A stretch of 50,758 nt of DNA. It comes from DMER64 sp964554535. Its GTDB lineage: Bacteria > Bacteroidota > Bacteroidia > Bacteroidales > UBA932. Location of the stretch: positions 1-50,758 of the forward strand of contig CAZKPB010000017.1 of the NCBI GenBank assembly GCA_964554535.1, read 5' to 3'. A program made the position numbers and the translations under genes. The notes under the pieces were generated by a model. It had not been told where the DNA came from. It did no database searches and saw nothing but the letters and a program-made list of their open reading frames with translations. Shown piece after piece: positions 7,129-14,863 of this stretch (positions within the stretch are counted from its first letter, which is position 1; every line of letters begins with the position of its first letter).

Positions 7129-7911
7129 ATGAAAAATATGCGCTTGATTTTTATGGGATTGTTGCTGCTGGGTGGGGCTATATCCACCACGGCCCAGCCG
7201 GTGATAGGCCTTTCCTGCACTTACGAGTCTTCCTACAACTCGGTTCCCAACACATATATCACGGCCGTACAGAAGGCCGGAGGTGTGCCTGTATTGTTGC
7301 CCGTGGTTGCCGATACGCTGGTCATGGCTCGTATGCTGGACGCGGTGGACGCCGTCATTTTTACCGGTGGAGAAGACTTTGACCCGCTCAAGTGGTACGG
7401 CCAGGAACCTCTGCCTGCCATGGGAACCGTAGTGCCCCGGCGCGACTTTTTTGACATCACCCTGCTGCGAATGGCAGTGGCGCGTCACCTGCCCGTAATG
7501 GGTATTTGCCGAGGCCAACAAGCCCTGAACGTAGCCTTTGGCGGGTCGCTCTACCAGGACCTGCCCACCCAGCTTCAGGCTCCCATCAAGGTCAGCCATA
7601 GCCAGAAGGCCCCCCGTGAATACGGATGGCACAGCCTGGAGGTGGTGCCCGGCAGCCTCTTGGCCGAGTTGCTGGGGGCCTCGGCAAATAATGTGACGGT
7701 CAACTCTTTTCACCACCAGGCGGTACGTGACCTGGCTCCGTGCCTGGAAGTGATGGCCCGTGCAAAGGACGGTGTCATTGAGGCCGTGCAGATGAAGGGG
7801 AATCCTGCCGTCTTTGGGGTGCAGTTCCATCCGGAAGGACTCACCTCGGCCGGAAATGACACGTTTATGCCGCTGTTTGAGTATCTGGTGAAGATGGCCG
7901 GTCGGAAGTAA
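7129..7911 (+). CDS. Secreted class I glutamine amidotransferase (gamma-glutamyl-GABA hydrolase-like, peptidase C26)
   Basis: Hydrolyses gamma-glutamyl bonds; the family includes PuuD. The 260-residue protein has an N-terminal signal peptide (hydrophobic MGLLLLGGAIS core, cleavage probably after TTAQ), so it acts in the periplasm, unlike E. coli PuuD. Catalytic residues are present: the nucleophile in GICRGQQALN is Cys127, and FHPE carries His234 and Glu236. FTGGEDFDP is the usual substrate loop. It starts 21 bases after the Smr gene and is probably cotranscribed. The true gamma-glutamyl substrate is unknown; peptide or folate conjugates are options. Confidence 0.88.
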   Translation: MKNMRLIFMGLLLLGGAISTTAQPVIGLSCTYESSYNSVPNTYITAVQKAGGVPVLLPVVADTLVMARMLDAVDAVIFTGGEDFDPLKWYGQEPLPAMGTVVPRRDFFDITLLRMAVARHLPVMGICRGQQALNVAFGGSLYQDLPTQLQAPIKVSHSQKAPREYGWHSLEVVPGSLLAELLGASANNVTVNSFHHQAVRDLAPCLEVMARAKDGVIEAVQMKGNPAVFGVQFHPEGLTSAGNDTFMPLFEYLVKMAGRK

Positions 7912-7992
7912 GTCCTTGAAACAGAAAATTGCTTACCTTTATTTCTTGAAACAGATACTCTTCTGACGGAGTGTGTCTGAAAAATGAAGAAA

Positions 7993-8066
7993 CGCAAAAA
8001 CCCGCTAATTTGCGCTTAGTGAGGCTGATCTGAAGCCCACTAAGCACATTCTTGTGGGTTTTTGCG
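7993..8066. repeat. Large compound hairpin (GCGCTTAGTG family)
   Basis: Outer stem of 11 perfect bp, CGCAAAAACCC (7993-8003) against GGGTTTTTGCG (8056-8066). Inner stem TGCGCTTAGTG (8011-8021) against CACTAAGCACA (8038-8048) with one mismatch, and an apical GGCT/AGCC. It may also terminate the upstream gene, but it belongs to the repeat group placed before the RAYT gene. Confidence 0.78.
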
Positions 8067-8110
8067 CTTTGTGTGCCTATATGGATGCTAATTGATTGTA
8101 AAAATGGCTA

Positions 8111-8144
8111 ACAAAGCGCAATAACCGGCTTGAATGCGCTTTGT
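8111..8144. repeat. GCGCTTTGT-family hairpin
   Basis: Perfect 10-bp stem: ACAAAGCGCA (8111-8120) against TGCGCTTTGT (8135-8144). It shares the GCGCTT core with the elements on each side and sits 69 bases before the RAYT start. Confidence 0.75.
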
Positions 8145-8161
8145 CGGGCAAAAATAATATT

Positions 8162-8196
8162 CACTAAGCGCGTTCCGGTAGAAAATTGGGCTTAGT
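8162..8196. repeat. CTAAGC-family hairpin
   Basis: CACTAAGC at 8162-8169 and GCTTAGT at 8190-8196 pair over 7 bp. It ends 16 bases before the RAYT ATG, so it could sit in the leader of the mRNA and let the protein bind its own message. Confidence 0.6.
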
Positions 8197-8212
8197 CAAA
8201 AACAGTAGAATA

Positions 8213-9070
8213 ATGAATAAGTTGTATCACATTTTCAATGAAGGGAATAATGTATTGTTCAGAGAGGAAGCAGATTATATTTTCTTTAACAATAAGTTTG
8301 CGGCATCTTGCTATGCCTTTAGGATACAACCGCTGGCTCTGACCACGATGTCCACTCATTTTCACGCCTTGGTAGAAACTTCTGAAGAGGCAATTTTGGG
8401 CGTTTTTTGCAGTAAACTGAAAAAGTCATACGCTCTTTACTATCGCTTCAAATATGGTTATACCTTGGGAGATACTTTTATGATACATATAGTAGGGGTT
8501 GTGGGAGTGGATTCAGCAAAAAATGAGATGCTATATGTGCTGAAGAATCCCGTTCACCATTATGTGGCTTCTTATCCGTTGGCCTATCCCTACTCCAGTG
8601 TATCTTATCTTTTTATGGATCTTCTTATGCCACCTTCCTTTATAGAGGCCATCAGAATCAGTACGCTGTCTGTTGGTGAATTGACCTTCCGCAGAAAGAA
8701 ACAGCTTGTGTGTATGGACCAAATTCCGGACGACTGGAGGGTGATGGAAAACAATATGATATTGCCTCTATCTTATATTAATACCTCCAGGGCTCGAGCT
8801 TTTTGGAACAACAACGTGAAAGCATTTATGTTTGACATCAACAAAAATCAAACAGATGCCAAACAAGAAGTTATAGGTGCCGATGTATTGGATTTGCGTT
8901 GCAGTGGAAAAACGGATAGTGAAGTATGTAGAATCATTGATGCTTTTGCCAAGGAATCAGGGCATCAAAGTTTTCATCAGATAAACAGACACCAGACAGA
9001 AAACTTATGCCGCGTCCTGAAACAGCACGCGGTAAATGAAAGTCAAATGCGCAGGTGTCTGTGGCTGTAA
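8213..9070 (+). CDS. REP-associated tyrosine transposase-like protein (Y1/HUH family), copy 1
   Basis: 285-residue single-strand DNA nicking protein of the IS200-like Y1 class. The HUH motif is HFH at 49-51. The likely catalytic tyrosine is Tyr108 in YVLKNPVHHY, matching the RAYT family block YIxxNPV; PYSSVSYLF follows. About 130 C-terminal residues after the Y1 domain contain a helix-rich region with DADVLDLR-like and SEVCRIID-like blocks. I chose the ATG at 8213, which gives the same N-terminus as the paralogue at the right edge, rather than an upstream TTG at 8186. No transposon ends are seen; three hairpins lie directly upstream. Probably a domesticated RAYT. Confidence 0.85.
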   Translation: MNKLYHIFNEGNNVLFREEADYIFFNNKFAASCYAFRIQPLALTTMSTHFHALVETSEEAILGVFCSKLKKSYALYYRFKYGYTLGDTFMIHIVGVVGVDSAKNEMLYVLKNPVHHYVASYPLAYPYSSVSYLFMDLLMPPSFIEAIRISTLSVGELTFRRKKQLVCMDQIPDDWRVMENNMILPLSYINTSRARAFWNNNVKAFMFDINKNQTDAKQEVIGADVLDLRCSGKTDSEVCRIIDAFAKESGHQSFHQINRHQTENLCRVLKQHAVNESQMRRCLWL

Positions 9071-9074
9071 AAGA

Positions 9075-10016
9075 TTACCGTTTATCCCCTTCTTGCAGCA
9101 CGCTGAACTGTAGCCACCTGTAGAAGCTGTCACGCCAGGCCCCGCTGGGGGTGGAAGCACCCGGGGTGGCCAGACCGTTGGGACCGTCATCGTAGACGTG
9201 CATCTCGGCTTTGGCACCGGCCTTTTTCCATTCCATAAACAGGGCCATTACGCCGGCTGCTACGTTCTGGTGGTCGGCACGGACGGCAATAAACAGGGCG
9301 GGCGCGTTTTGAGGCACATCCACGTCAATCAGGGAAGGACCAAAAGCGGTGGCCAGGAAGGCCGGTTTGCGTTCCGGGGCCGATTTAACGGTGGCGCCAA
9401 TGGCTACTCCGCCGCCTGCGGAAAATCCCAGATAGCCTATCTTGGAGGGGTCAATATTCCATTTGGCTGCGTTTTGTTTCACTATTTCCATGGCACGGTC
9501 GGCATCCATAATGGAGCGGTCAATGGCGGCACAGGCTTCGGGCGACTTGTCGGGGTTGGCGTTGGCTTTTTCCATGCGGTCAAACTCGGCAATCTTTACG
9601 TTGAGTGCCATCTCGGCAAACGGATTGTTGTTGTTTCCGGCCGTTGCGGGGCGGGGTTTGGGAGGGTCGGTATGGAGCCGGTACTTCAGCCCGATGGCGG
9701 CTATGCCTTTGTCGTTTAAAAATTTGGCCATATCAATCACGTCACTCTTCCATGAGAGCATTCGCAATCCTCCTCCGGCACACAGAATGACCGCCACTCC
9801 GGTTGCCTTCTCTTTGGGAGGCAGGTAGACGGTAAGGGAAGGGTCGCTCACGGCGGCAATGGTGACAATTTCTCCGGCGGCATTACGGTTGACGGATTCC
9901 TGAACGGCAATCTCTCCGTTACCGGGAGCTTTTCCTTCATACAGCCTGATTTCCTCTTGCGCCAACGCGCTTGTGCCTAGGCAAAGCATCAATAAACAAA
10001 AGATGGTTTTTTTCAT
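9075..10016 (-). CDS. Secreted alpha/beta hydrolase (acetyl-esterase/lipase-like)
   Basis: 313-residue protein with a signal peptide (LLMLCLGTSALAQ). The fold is supported by ILCAGGG (oxyanion-loop region near residue 85) and the nucleophile elbow GFSAGGG with Ser199. The region where related esterases carry their catalytic His (GGHGF-type motif near the C-terminus) reads GPNGLATP, with Asn280 at that place, so catalysis may be lost or may use another residue. Last gene of a minus-strand operon, 23 bases after another alpha/beta hydrolase; convergent with the RAYT, only 4 bases apart. Substrate unknown; acylated sugars are a reasonable guess. Confidence 0.78.
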   Translation of the reverse strand: MKKTIFCLLMLCLGTSALAQEEIRLYEGKAPGNGEIAVQESVNRNAAGEIVTIAAVSDPSLTVYLPPKEKATGVAVILCAGGGLRMLSWKSDVIDMAKFLNDKGIAAIGLKYRLHTDPPKPRPATAGNNNNPFAEMALNVKIAEFDRMEKANANPDKSPEACAAIDRSIMDADRAMEIVKQNAAKWNIDPSKIGYLGFSAGGGVAIGATVKSAPERKPAFLATAFGPSLIDVDVPQNAPALFIAVRADHQNVAAGVMALFMEWKKAGAKAEMHVYDDGPNGLATPGASTPSGAWRDSFYRWLQFSVLQEGDKR

Positions 10017-10039
10017 AGGGTTATATAGTATTATGATTA

Positions 10040-11239
10040 TTAACGGATAAGTAAATACAGACAGAGGTCCACAAAGGTGCGCACGCCCCAGTCCGCGTGG
10101 GAACCGGGGCCGTGCACGTAATGCACGTACACGCCCTGACTTTTAAAGCGCTCTGTGGCGTATTGGGCGCAGGCAATGGGAACGTACAGGTCATCCTCGG
10201 CATGGTACAGGTATATGGGCATTTTGGGTACCCATCCCTCCACGGCCGAGTTGGCGGTCAGTATGGGATAGAGTTTTTGAAATTCACTGTTCTGTTCCTC
10301 GCGGGGTTTATAGAAGTCGGGATGCATGTAGGCCCGCATGTCGTCGCCCACCAGATGAAGGATGCCGCTGGCCGATGTGGTGCGGTCGTACCATTGGGCG
10401 TAGTGGTCTGCCAACGGACCCGTGAAAATCCGGGAGAAATCCAGGTTCAGGTGATTGTAATAATCCAATGCCATCAGCATCCCGGGCAACAGCGGGTAGG
10501 TGCAGATGGGTTGGGCCACATAACCACGGCATGCGGCATTCAGGTCGTAGGCACCGCCGCCCAGTACCAGACGCTCAATATGGATTTCATCCGCGTAGTA
10601 GGTCTGGTAATATTTGGCCACGGCCATCCCTACACCGCCACCGTACGAATACCCGGCAATCAACGTGTTTTTTGGTACGCAGTAACCGATTCCCGCAAAG
10701 TATTCCATGGCGGCACGCCGGCAGTCGTAGGCCGTGCGGCCCAGATTCTCGGACATTCCGTACGGATGAATCATTTCTTTGGTGTTGCCGTACTTTCCGT
10801 AGCCAATCATATCGGGCAGGATTACGGCGTAACCCGTCATAATGGGCAGACATTCCATTACCGGAACGCTTTCCGTGGAGCCGCCCGTCTTGTGCATGTG
10901 GGCAATACCGGACATCTCTATGACCCCTTTGATTTTTACGTCGGTGGGATAGTAAAAGGTGGCGTCGGCAATGACGGGATTGCCCCATGGGTCTACCGTA
11001 TTATAAGTCACCAGTGCTGCGCGGTAGGCTTTGGCGCGGAGGGCTCTGGCGGCCAAGTCGGCAATTTCGGGGTATTCGTTGGCTCCAAAGGCGTTGAATA
11101 CGTCATCGGCCACAAAATCCACGGTCTCGTTGACCGCCACCAGGTACTCATTGGACAAGGGGGCGTCAGCGGGTGTACAGCAAGTTAGAAAAGTTGCCGC
11201 AAATAGTGCGGGGCAAAGGTTAATAGTCGTTATCTTCAT
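10040..11239 (-). CDS. Secreted alpha/beta hydrolase (secretory lipase-like), probable lipoprotein
   Basis: About 400 residues. The N-terminus has a signal with a lipobox-like LTCC, so surface or periplasmic anchoring is likely. The nucleophile elbow is GYSYGGG with Ser198. An acid residue is likely in YHAEDDLYVP, and the catalytic His is likely in GPGSHADWG. The YAVILPDMIGYG strand-turn is typical of secretory lipases and cephalosporin-esterase-like enzymes. I prefer the ATG at 11237-11239 (MKITTINL), which starts the signal peptide directly; a longer start at 11263 is possible. Either way it overlaps the end of the upstream small gene by about 20 bases. Confidence 0.8.
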   Translation of the reverse strand: MKITTINLCPALFAATFLTCCTPADAPLSNEYLVAVNETVDFVADDVFNAFGANEYPEIADLAARALRAKAYRAALVTYNTVDPWGNPVIADATFYYPTDVKIKGVIEMSGIAHMHKTGGSTESVPVMECLPIMTGYAVILPDMIGYGKYGNTKEMIHPYGMSENLGRTAYDCRRAAMEYFAGIGYCVPKNTLIAGYSYGGGVGMAVAKYYQTYYADEIHIERLVLGGGAYDLNAACRGYVAQPICTYPLLPGMLMALDYYNHLNLDFSRIFTGPLADHYAQWYDRTTSASGILHLVGDDMRAYMHPDFYKPREEQNSEFQKLYPILTANSAVEGWVPKMPIYLYHAEDDLYVPIACAQYATERFKSQGVYVHYVHGPGSHADWGVRTFVDLCLYLLIR

Positions 11240-11375
11240 AAATATCAAAGCCGTAACAGTCACTACCGGCCATAGAACGGTAGTCTTCCATATCTTCTTT
11301 TATCTCATCTTTGAACCAGTCAGCAAAGACGTCAAAAGGATTTTCCGGTTTGTCTGGGTTGAATGGATCAAACAT
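11220..11375 (-). CDS. Small acidic protein, unknown
   Basis: A 51-residue, Asp/Glu-rich peptide (begins MFDPFNPDKPENPFD). It has no signal peptide or membrane segment. It follows the NUDIX gene by 19 bases in the same direction and overlaps the next gene by about 20 bases, so it would be translated as part of the operon. A longer open frame exists upstream, but its extra part is Pro/Arg-rich antisense-type sequence inside the NUDIX gene. I recognise no family; it may be a real small protein or chance. Confidence 0.45.
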   Translation of the reverse strand: MFDPFNPDKPENPFDVFADWFKDEIKEDMEDYRSMAGSDCYGFDIYEDNDY

Positions 11376-11394
11376 ATTGACGGTTTTTTGACAA

Positions 11395-11928
11395 TCAGGA
11401 TAAGAAGGCCTTAACCAGCGAGTGGGACACACTGCCGGGGGGGTGTACCAGCGACAGGGCTTCCCAAGCCGGTACCCACGAGGCACTGGGCACCTCGGCC
11501 GAGAGATGCAAGGGGGGTGGGGTGGATTGGTTGTCAGGCTCACCGCCGATTGTTTGGGTCGTGGCGGCTGCAGTGGCAAAAAAGCCTATCATCAGCATTT
11601 GTTTGCGGGCATACCAGTAGGTCCCCGCAAAGGTCAGCGAAGTCACCTCCAGTCCGGTCTCCTCCAGAATTTCGCGACGGGCACATGACTCGGCACTCTC
11701 GCCCATTTTCATATAGCCCGAGACCAGGTTGGCGTATTGAGAGGAAATATAGTCCTGGCGCAGCAGCAGAATGTGGCCCCGGCCGTCGGTGACAAGTGCA
11801 ATGAAGGCGCAAGGGAACGTGTCAAATACGGGTTGGCTGCATTGGGGACAGAAAGGCATAGGACCCTCGTCGCCAATGGGCTTTTGGATGAGCTGTGTGC
11901 CGCAGGTGGGGCAGAAGGTAAATTTCAT
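11395..11928 (-). CDS. NUDIX hydrolase with N-terminal zinc ribbon (NudC-like)
   Basis: 177 residues. An N-terminal zinc ribbon (CPTCG at 6-10 and CPQC near 28-31) precedes a NUDIX domain. The NUDIX box starts at GYMKMGE and runs through REILEETGL, matching GX5EX7REUXEEXGU with all key Glu present. Such proteins hydrolyse nucleoside diphosphates linked to another group, for example NADH. It is shorter than E. coli NudC, so substrate is uncertain. First gene of the minus-strand operon. Its promoter region carries a perfect 11-bp inverted repeat upstream of the -7 box, suggesting control by a dimeric regulator. Confidence 0.88.
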   Translation of the reverse strand: MKFTFCPTCGTQLIQKPIGDEGPMPFCPQCSQPVFDTFPCAFIALVTDGRGHILLLRQDYISSQYANLVSGYMKMGESAESCARREILEETGLEVTSLTFAGTYWYARKQMLMIGFFATAAATTQTIGGEPDNQSTPPPLHLSAEVPSASWVPAWEALSLVHPPGSVSHSLVKAFLS

Positions 11929-11951
11929 ATGGGAAGCAATTTCTCTATTGA

Positions 11952-11959
11952 CAAAGATA
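11952..11959 (-). promoter_or_regulatory. -7 box of the NUDIX-hydrolase operon
   Basis: TATCTTTG on the minus strand, 24 bases before the start codon, matches TAnnTTTG. Confidence 0.6.
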
Positions 11960-11966
11960 ACTAATT

Positions 11967-11990
11967 TAAGTTTCGCATGTGCGAAACTTA
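11967..11990. promoter_or_regulatory. Perfect inverted repeat, putative operator
   Basis: TAAGTTTCGCA, two bases, TGCGAAACTTA: 11-bp arms with a 2-base centre, too tight for a stable hairpin but ideal for a dimeric regulator. It lies just upstream of the NUDIX -7 box, over the place of the -33 element. Confidence 0.65.
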
Positions 11991-11991
11991 C

Positions 11992-12180
11992 CTAATAAGG
12001 AGCGTAAGAGAGACGGCGGCTGGGCGGCTGTCCAAGCGAAGAAACTGACGCTTGAGCGAAGCGGAGAAAACGAACATCACCACGCAGGGTCGCAAGACCT
12101 TTCCATGGGTGGTAGTTGTGTGAAGTTAAGTAACTAATTGAGCGGAAAGTAGCAGCCATAAAAATAAATAGGTATCAAAT
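11992..12180. ncRNA. Unexplained non-coding stretch with RNA-like secondary structure
   Basis: No gene is seen here. A nested hairpin stands out: ACCAC (12079-12083) with GTGGT (12109-12113), enclosing AGGGTC (12086-12091) and GACCTT (12096-12101) capped by a GCAA tetraloop of GNRA type. A second small hairpin is CAAGCG..CGCTTG near 12035-12056. It lies between the NUDIX operator and the GH2 promoter. No RNA family is recognised, and strand and ends cannot be given. Confidence 0.35.
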
Positions 12181-12212
12181 ATACCCCTTTAGCGTATCAT
12201 TTACAAAGAGCC

Positions 12213-12244
12213 TTTGACAACCGGCGTGGTTTTCACTAAATTTG
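12213..12244 (+). promoter_or_regulatory. Promoter of the Tat-peptide/GH2 unit
   Basis: TTTG at 12213-12216, 20 bases, then TAAATTTG at 12237-12244. This is a full match to the Bacteroidota primary-sigma pattern TTTG-N19to21-TAnnTTTG. The first ATG is at 12287. Confidence 0.75.
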
Positions 12245-12286
12245 TTTACCTAAATACCAACAAAATAATAACCTAATGTTTACTTA

Positions 12287-12481
12287 ATGTACAACTACTC
12301 CAGACGTCAGTTTATCAGAACAATTGGCTTGGCTACGGCTGGAGCCGTACTGGCAAGCCCTGCCGCACACCCAAGAGCCAAAGTCTTTGCAGACTTTAGG
12401 GAAATGTTTGACAAATTAGGAAAAGAATTTGCCGCCGCCGTGTTGCTAAAAAGAAAGCTAACATCAAATAATTACCAATGA
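12287..12481 (+). pseudogene. Tat signal peptide fragment (truncated gene remnant or leader ORF)
   Basis: A 64-residue frame with a textbook twin-arginine signal (SRRQFIRTIGLATAGAVLAS, then an alanine-rich end). After the signal only about 35 residues remain. This resembles the start of Tat-exported Bacteroidota enzymes such as Gfo/Idh/MocA oxidoreductases, but the catalytic body is missing. Its stop overlaps the start of the GH2 gene (ATGA), so translation would be coupled. It has its own strong promoter. Either a deletion joined the head of an exported enzyme gene to GH2, or it is a short leader ORF. Confidence 0.55.
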
Positions 12482-14844
12482 AAACTTTGCATTACCGAAA
12501 GAAACTTTTTGCGACGTTGTTCCTACTGACTTTTTTTACGCAAGGAATCGCTCAAACCGGTCAGAGAATACGTCAATCTTTTGACTTTGACTGGAAATTC
12601 ACCTTGAGTGACAACATCCATTTTGCCGAGATTACCTACGACGATGCGGCCTGGGGAAACGTCCAGCTGCCCCACGACTGGAACATCAAACAGCACTTTG
12701 AACAGAGTGGGGACGGATCGGCGGCCAACCTCCCCGCCGGTATTGGCTGGTACCGCAAAACCTTTACCGTGCCCGCCGCCTGGCAGGGGAAGACGGTGAC
12801 CATTGTATTTGACGGGATACAACATTGCAGTGACGTGTATATCAACGGACAACATTTAGGCTTCCATCCTTACGGCTACACTTCCGTCATTTATGATTTG
12901 ACGCTATTTTTGAAATACGGACAGGACAATGTGATTGCCGTAAGGGCAAACACTACAAGTGGTCGCCCGCGCTGGTACGCCGGTGCCGGCATCTACCGTC
13001 ACGTGGTCTTGGACATTACCCATCCTGTGCACGTGGATACGTACGGAACGTACCTTACTTTGCCGTGTGTGAGTGAACAGTCGGCGCAGGTGAAGGTGGT
13101 GACTACTGTCAAAAACGACGGCAGCAACGCCGCGTCGGTTACTGTGCAGCAGCGGATTCTGGATGCGGACGGAAAGGTCGTGGGCAAACCGGCGGATGCC
13201 GGAGCTTCCGTACCGTCACAAAACTCGGCGAATATTGAGGTGGAGCTGGTGTTGGACCGTCCGGAACTTTGGGATACCGGGCATCCGTACTTGTACACTA
13301 TGGAGACGACCCTCAAGGTAGGTGCGCGTACGGTTGATGTTTATACCACTAAGTTTGGAGTGCGCACAGCGCGCTTTGACAAGGAAAAGGGTTTTCTGCT
13401 CAACGGGAAGCAGCTGAAGTTGCAGGGCGTCTGCCTGCACACCAATCAAGGGTCGCTTGGTGTGGCTATGCCTGACCGCGCATTTGAACGGTGTCTGGAG
13501 ATTTTGAAGGAATACGGAGTGAATGCCATTCGTTTCGGGCACCATCAGCCTCAGACCGAATTTCTGGATATGTGCGACCGGATGGGCTTTGTAGTATACG
13601 ACGAGGCTTTTGACAAGTGGAAATCGGGCTATTATGAAAAATATTTTGACCATTGGTGGCAGAAAGACTTGGCCAATATGATTACCCGTGACCGCAACCA
13701 TCCTTGCGTGGTGGTGTGGAGTATTGGCAACGAGGTGGCCGAGGCCAACCTGAAAGACAAAGTGGGCGTGGATAGGGCGCGTATGTTGCAGGATTTTGTG
13801 CACGCCCTGGAACCCACCCGCCAGGTATCGCTGGCAGCGCAGAACAACCATCAGGTACATTTTGCCGGCGTGACCGACGTGATTGGTTACAATTATCTTG
13901 AAGCCAGGTTGATAGCAGAGAAAAAACTCTATCCGGAACGCATTACACTGGTGACCGAAGAATTGCCGTTCTACCGCGGCGAGGAAGGCAATATACGCAG
14001 CTATACGCCGCTCAATGCATGGGAATTAATTTCTACGCACGACTTCATAGCCGGCGGGTTTATCTGGAGCGGAGTGGATTATTTGGGCGAGGCCTCTATG
14101 GGTAGCCGCGGCTGGCCCAACGGCTTGTTTGACATTACTATGTGGGAAAAGCCCCGCGCAGCCTACCACCGTGCTGTGTGGAACAAGGAGCCTATGGTGC
14201 GCATCAACGTACCCTTTATGGAGGCGGATCTGGATCCCGGCCGAGACCTTTGGCAGTGGCCAAACCTGGTCAATCACTGGAATTTGCCCGCTCGGTATAA
14301 CGGTGTGGTAATCCCCGTGGAAACCATTACCAACTGCCAAGAAGTGGAACTGTACCAGAACGGGCAGAAGATGGGGCGTGAGCAAACAGCTAATTACCCC
14401 AACCACACCATTGTATGGCATATTCCTTTCCGTGAAGGGACGGTGGAAGCCCGCGGGTTCAATGACGGGGTGGAAGTGGTGCGCTGGTCTATTCAGACGG
14501 CCGGGGCGGTGTCTAAACTGGATATTGATGTGGACCGTTCAACCATTAAGGCCGATGGGCAGGATTTGAGCTTTTTGGTATTCCAGCTTAAAGACGCACA
14601 GGGAGTCAACGTGCAGACCGATGACAGGATGATTAAGGTCACCGTAGAAGGTGAAGGCAGACTGTTGGGAGTGGATAGCGGGGATTTGCGCAAGGAAATT
14701 ACCTTTGCCGGCAATACGGTAAAAACTTATTGGGGTCGGGCACAAGCCATTGTGCAGTCAACTCGCAAGGCGGGTACCATCAGGGTATGCATTGAGGCTG
14801 ACGGTTTACCACAACCTTACTTTGTGTGCATAGAAACTAAATAA
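12478..14844 (+). CDS. GH2 family glycoside hydrolase (beta-galactosidase-like), secreted
   Basis: 788 residues with a signal peptide (TLFLLTFFTQGIAQ). The order is the GH2 jelly-roll sugar-binding domain (about 30-190, with WYRKTF and GIQHCSDVYINGQHLG), an Ig-like domain (about 195-300), then the TIM barrel with the acid/base Glu419 in WSIGNE and the likely nucleophile Glu494 in VTEE. C-terminal beta domains of the DUF4982/Ig type complete it. It would remove terminal beta-linked sugar, often galactose, in the periplasm. Specificity cannot be fixed, since GH2 also covers beta-glucuronidase and mannosidase. It is translationally coupled to the Tat-signal fragment upstream. No SusC/D is adjacent, so it is a lone enzyme gene. 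Confidence 0.88.
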   Translation: MKTLHYRKKLFATLFLLTFFTQGIAQTGQRIRQSFDFDWKFTLSDNIHFAEITYDDAAWGNVQLPHDWNIKQHFEQSGDGSAANLPAGIGWYRKTFTVPAAWQGKTVTIVFDGIQHCSDVYINGQHLGFHPYGYTSVIYDLTLFLKYGQDNVIAVRANTTSGRPRWYAGAGIYRHVVLDITHPVHVDTYGTYLTLPCVSEQSAQVKVVTTVKNDGSNAASVTVQQRILDADGKVVGKPADAGASVPSQNSANIEVELVLDRPELWDTGHPYLYTMETTLKVGARTVDVYTTKFGVRTARFDKEKGFLLNGKQLKLQGVCLHTNQGSLGVAMPDRAFERCLEILKEYGVNAIRFGHHQPQTEFLDMCDRMGFVVYDEAFDKWKSGYYEKYFDHWWQKDLANMITRDRNHPCVVVWSIGNEVAEANLKDKVGVDRARMLQDFVHALEPTRQVSLAAQNNHQVHFAGVTDVIGYNYLEARLIAEKKLYPERITLVTEELPFYRGEEGNIRSYTPLNAWELISTHDFIAGGFIWSGVDYLGEASMGSRGWPNGLFDITMWEKPRAAYHRAVWNKEPMVRINVPFMEADLDPGRDLWQWPNLVNHWNLPARYNGVVIPVETITNCQEVELYQNGQKMGREQTANYPNHTIVWHIPFREGTVEARGFNDGVEVVRWSIQTAGAVSKLDIDVDRSTIKADGQDLSFLVFQLKDAQGVNVQTDDRMIKVTVEGEGRLLGVDSGDLRKEITFAGNTVKTYWGRAQAIVQSTRKAGTIRVCIEADGLPQPYFVCIETK

Positions 14845-14863
14845 ATAGCTACAGGGCATTGCT

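Noticed and set aside
8213..9070. RAYT gene as a complete IS200/IS605 insertion sequence
   Set aside because: No second ORF, no left and right end hairpins with target site, and the protein is about twice the size of IS200 TnpA; fits RAYT better.
10097..11188. 363-codon plus-strand frame opposite the secretory lipase-like gene
   Set aside because: Gly/His/Val-rich shadow of the minus-strand gene, with no recognisable domain.
12030..12070. Resemblance of AAACTGACGCTTGAGCG to a conserved small-subunit rRNA segment
   Set aside because: Only about 15 bases match loosely and the flanking sequence does not follow rRNA; treated as chance.
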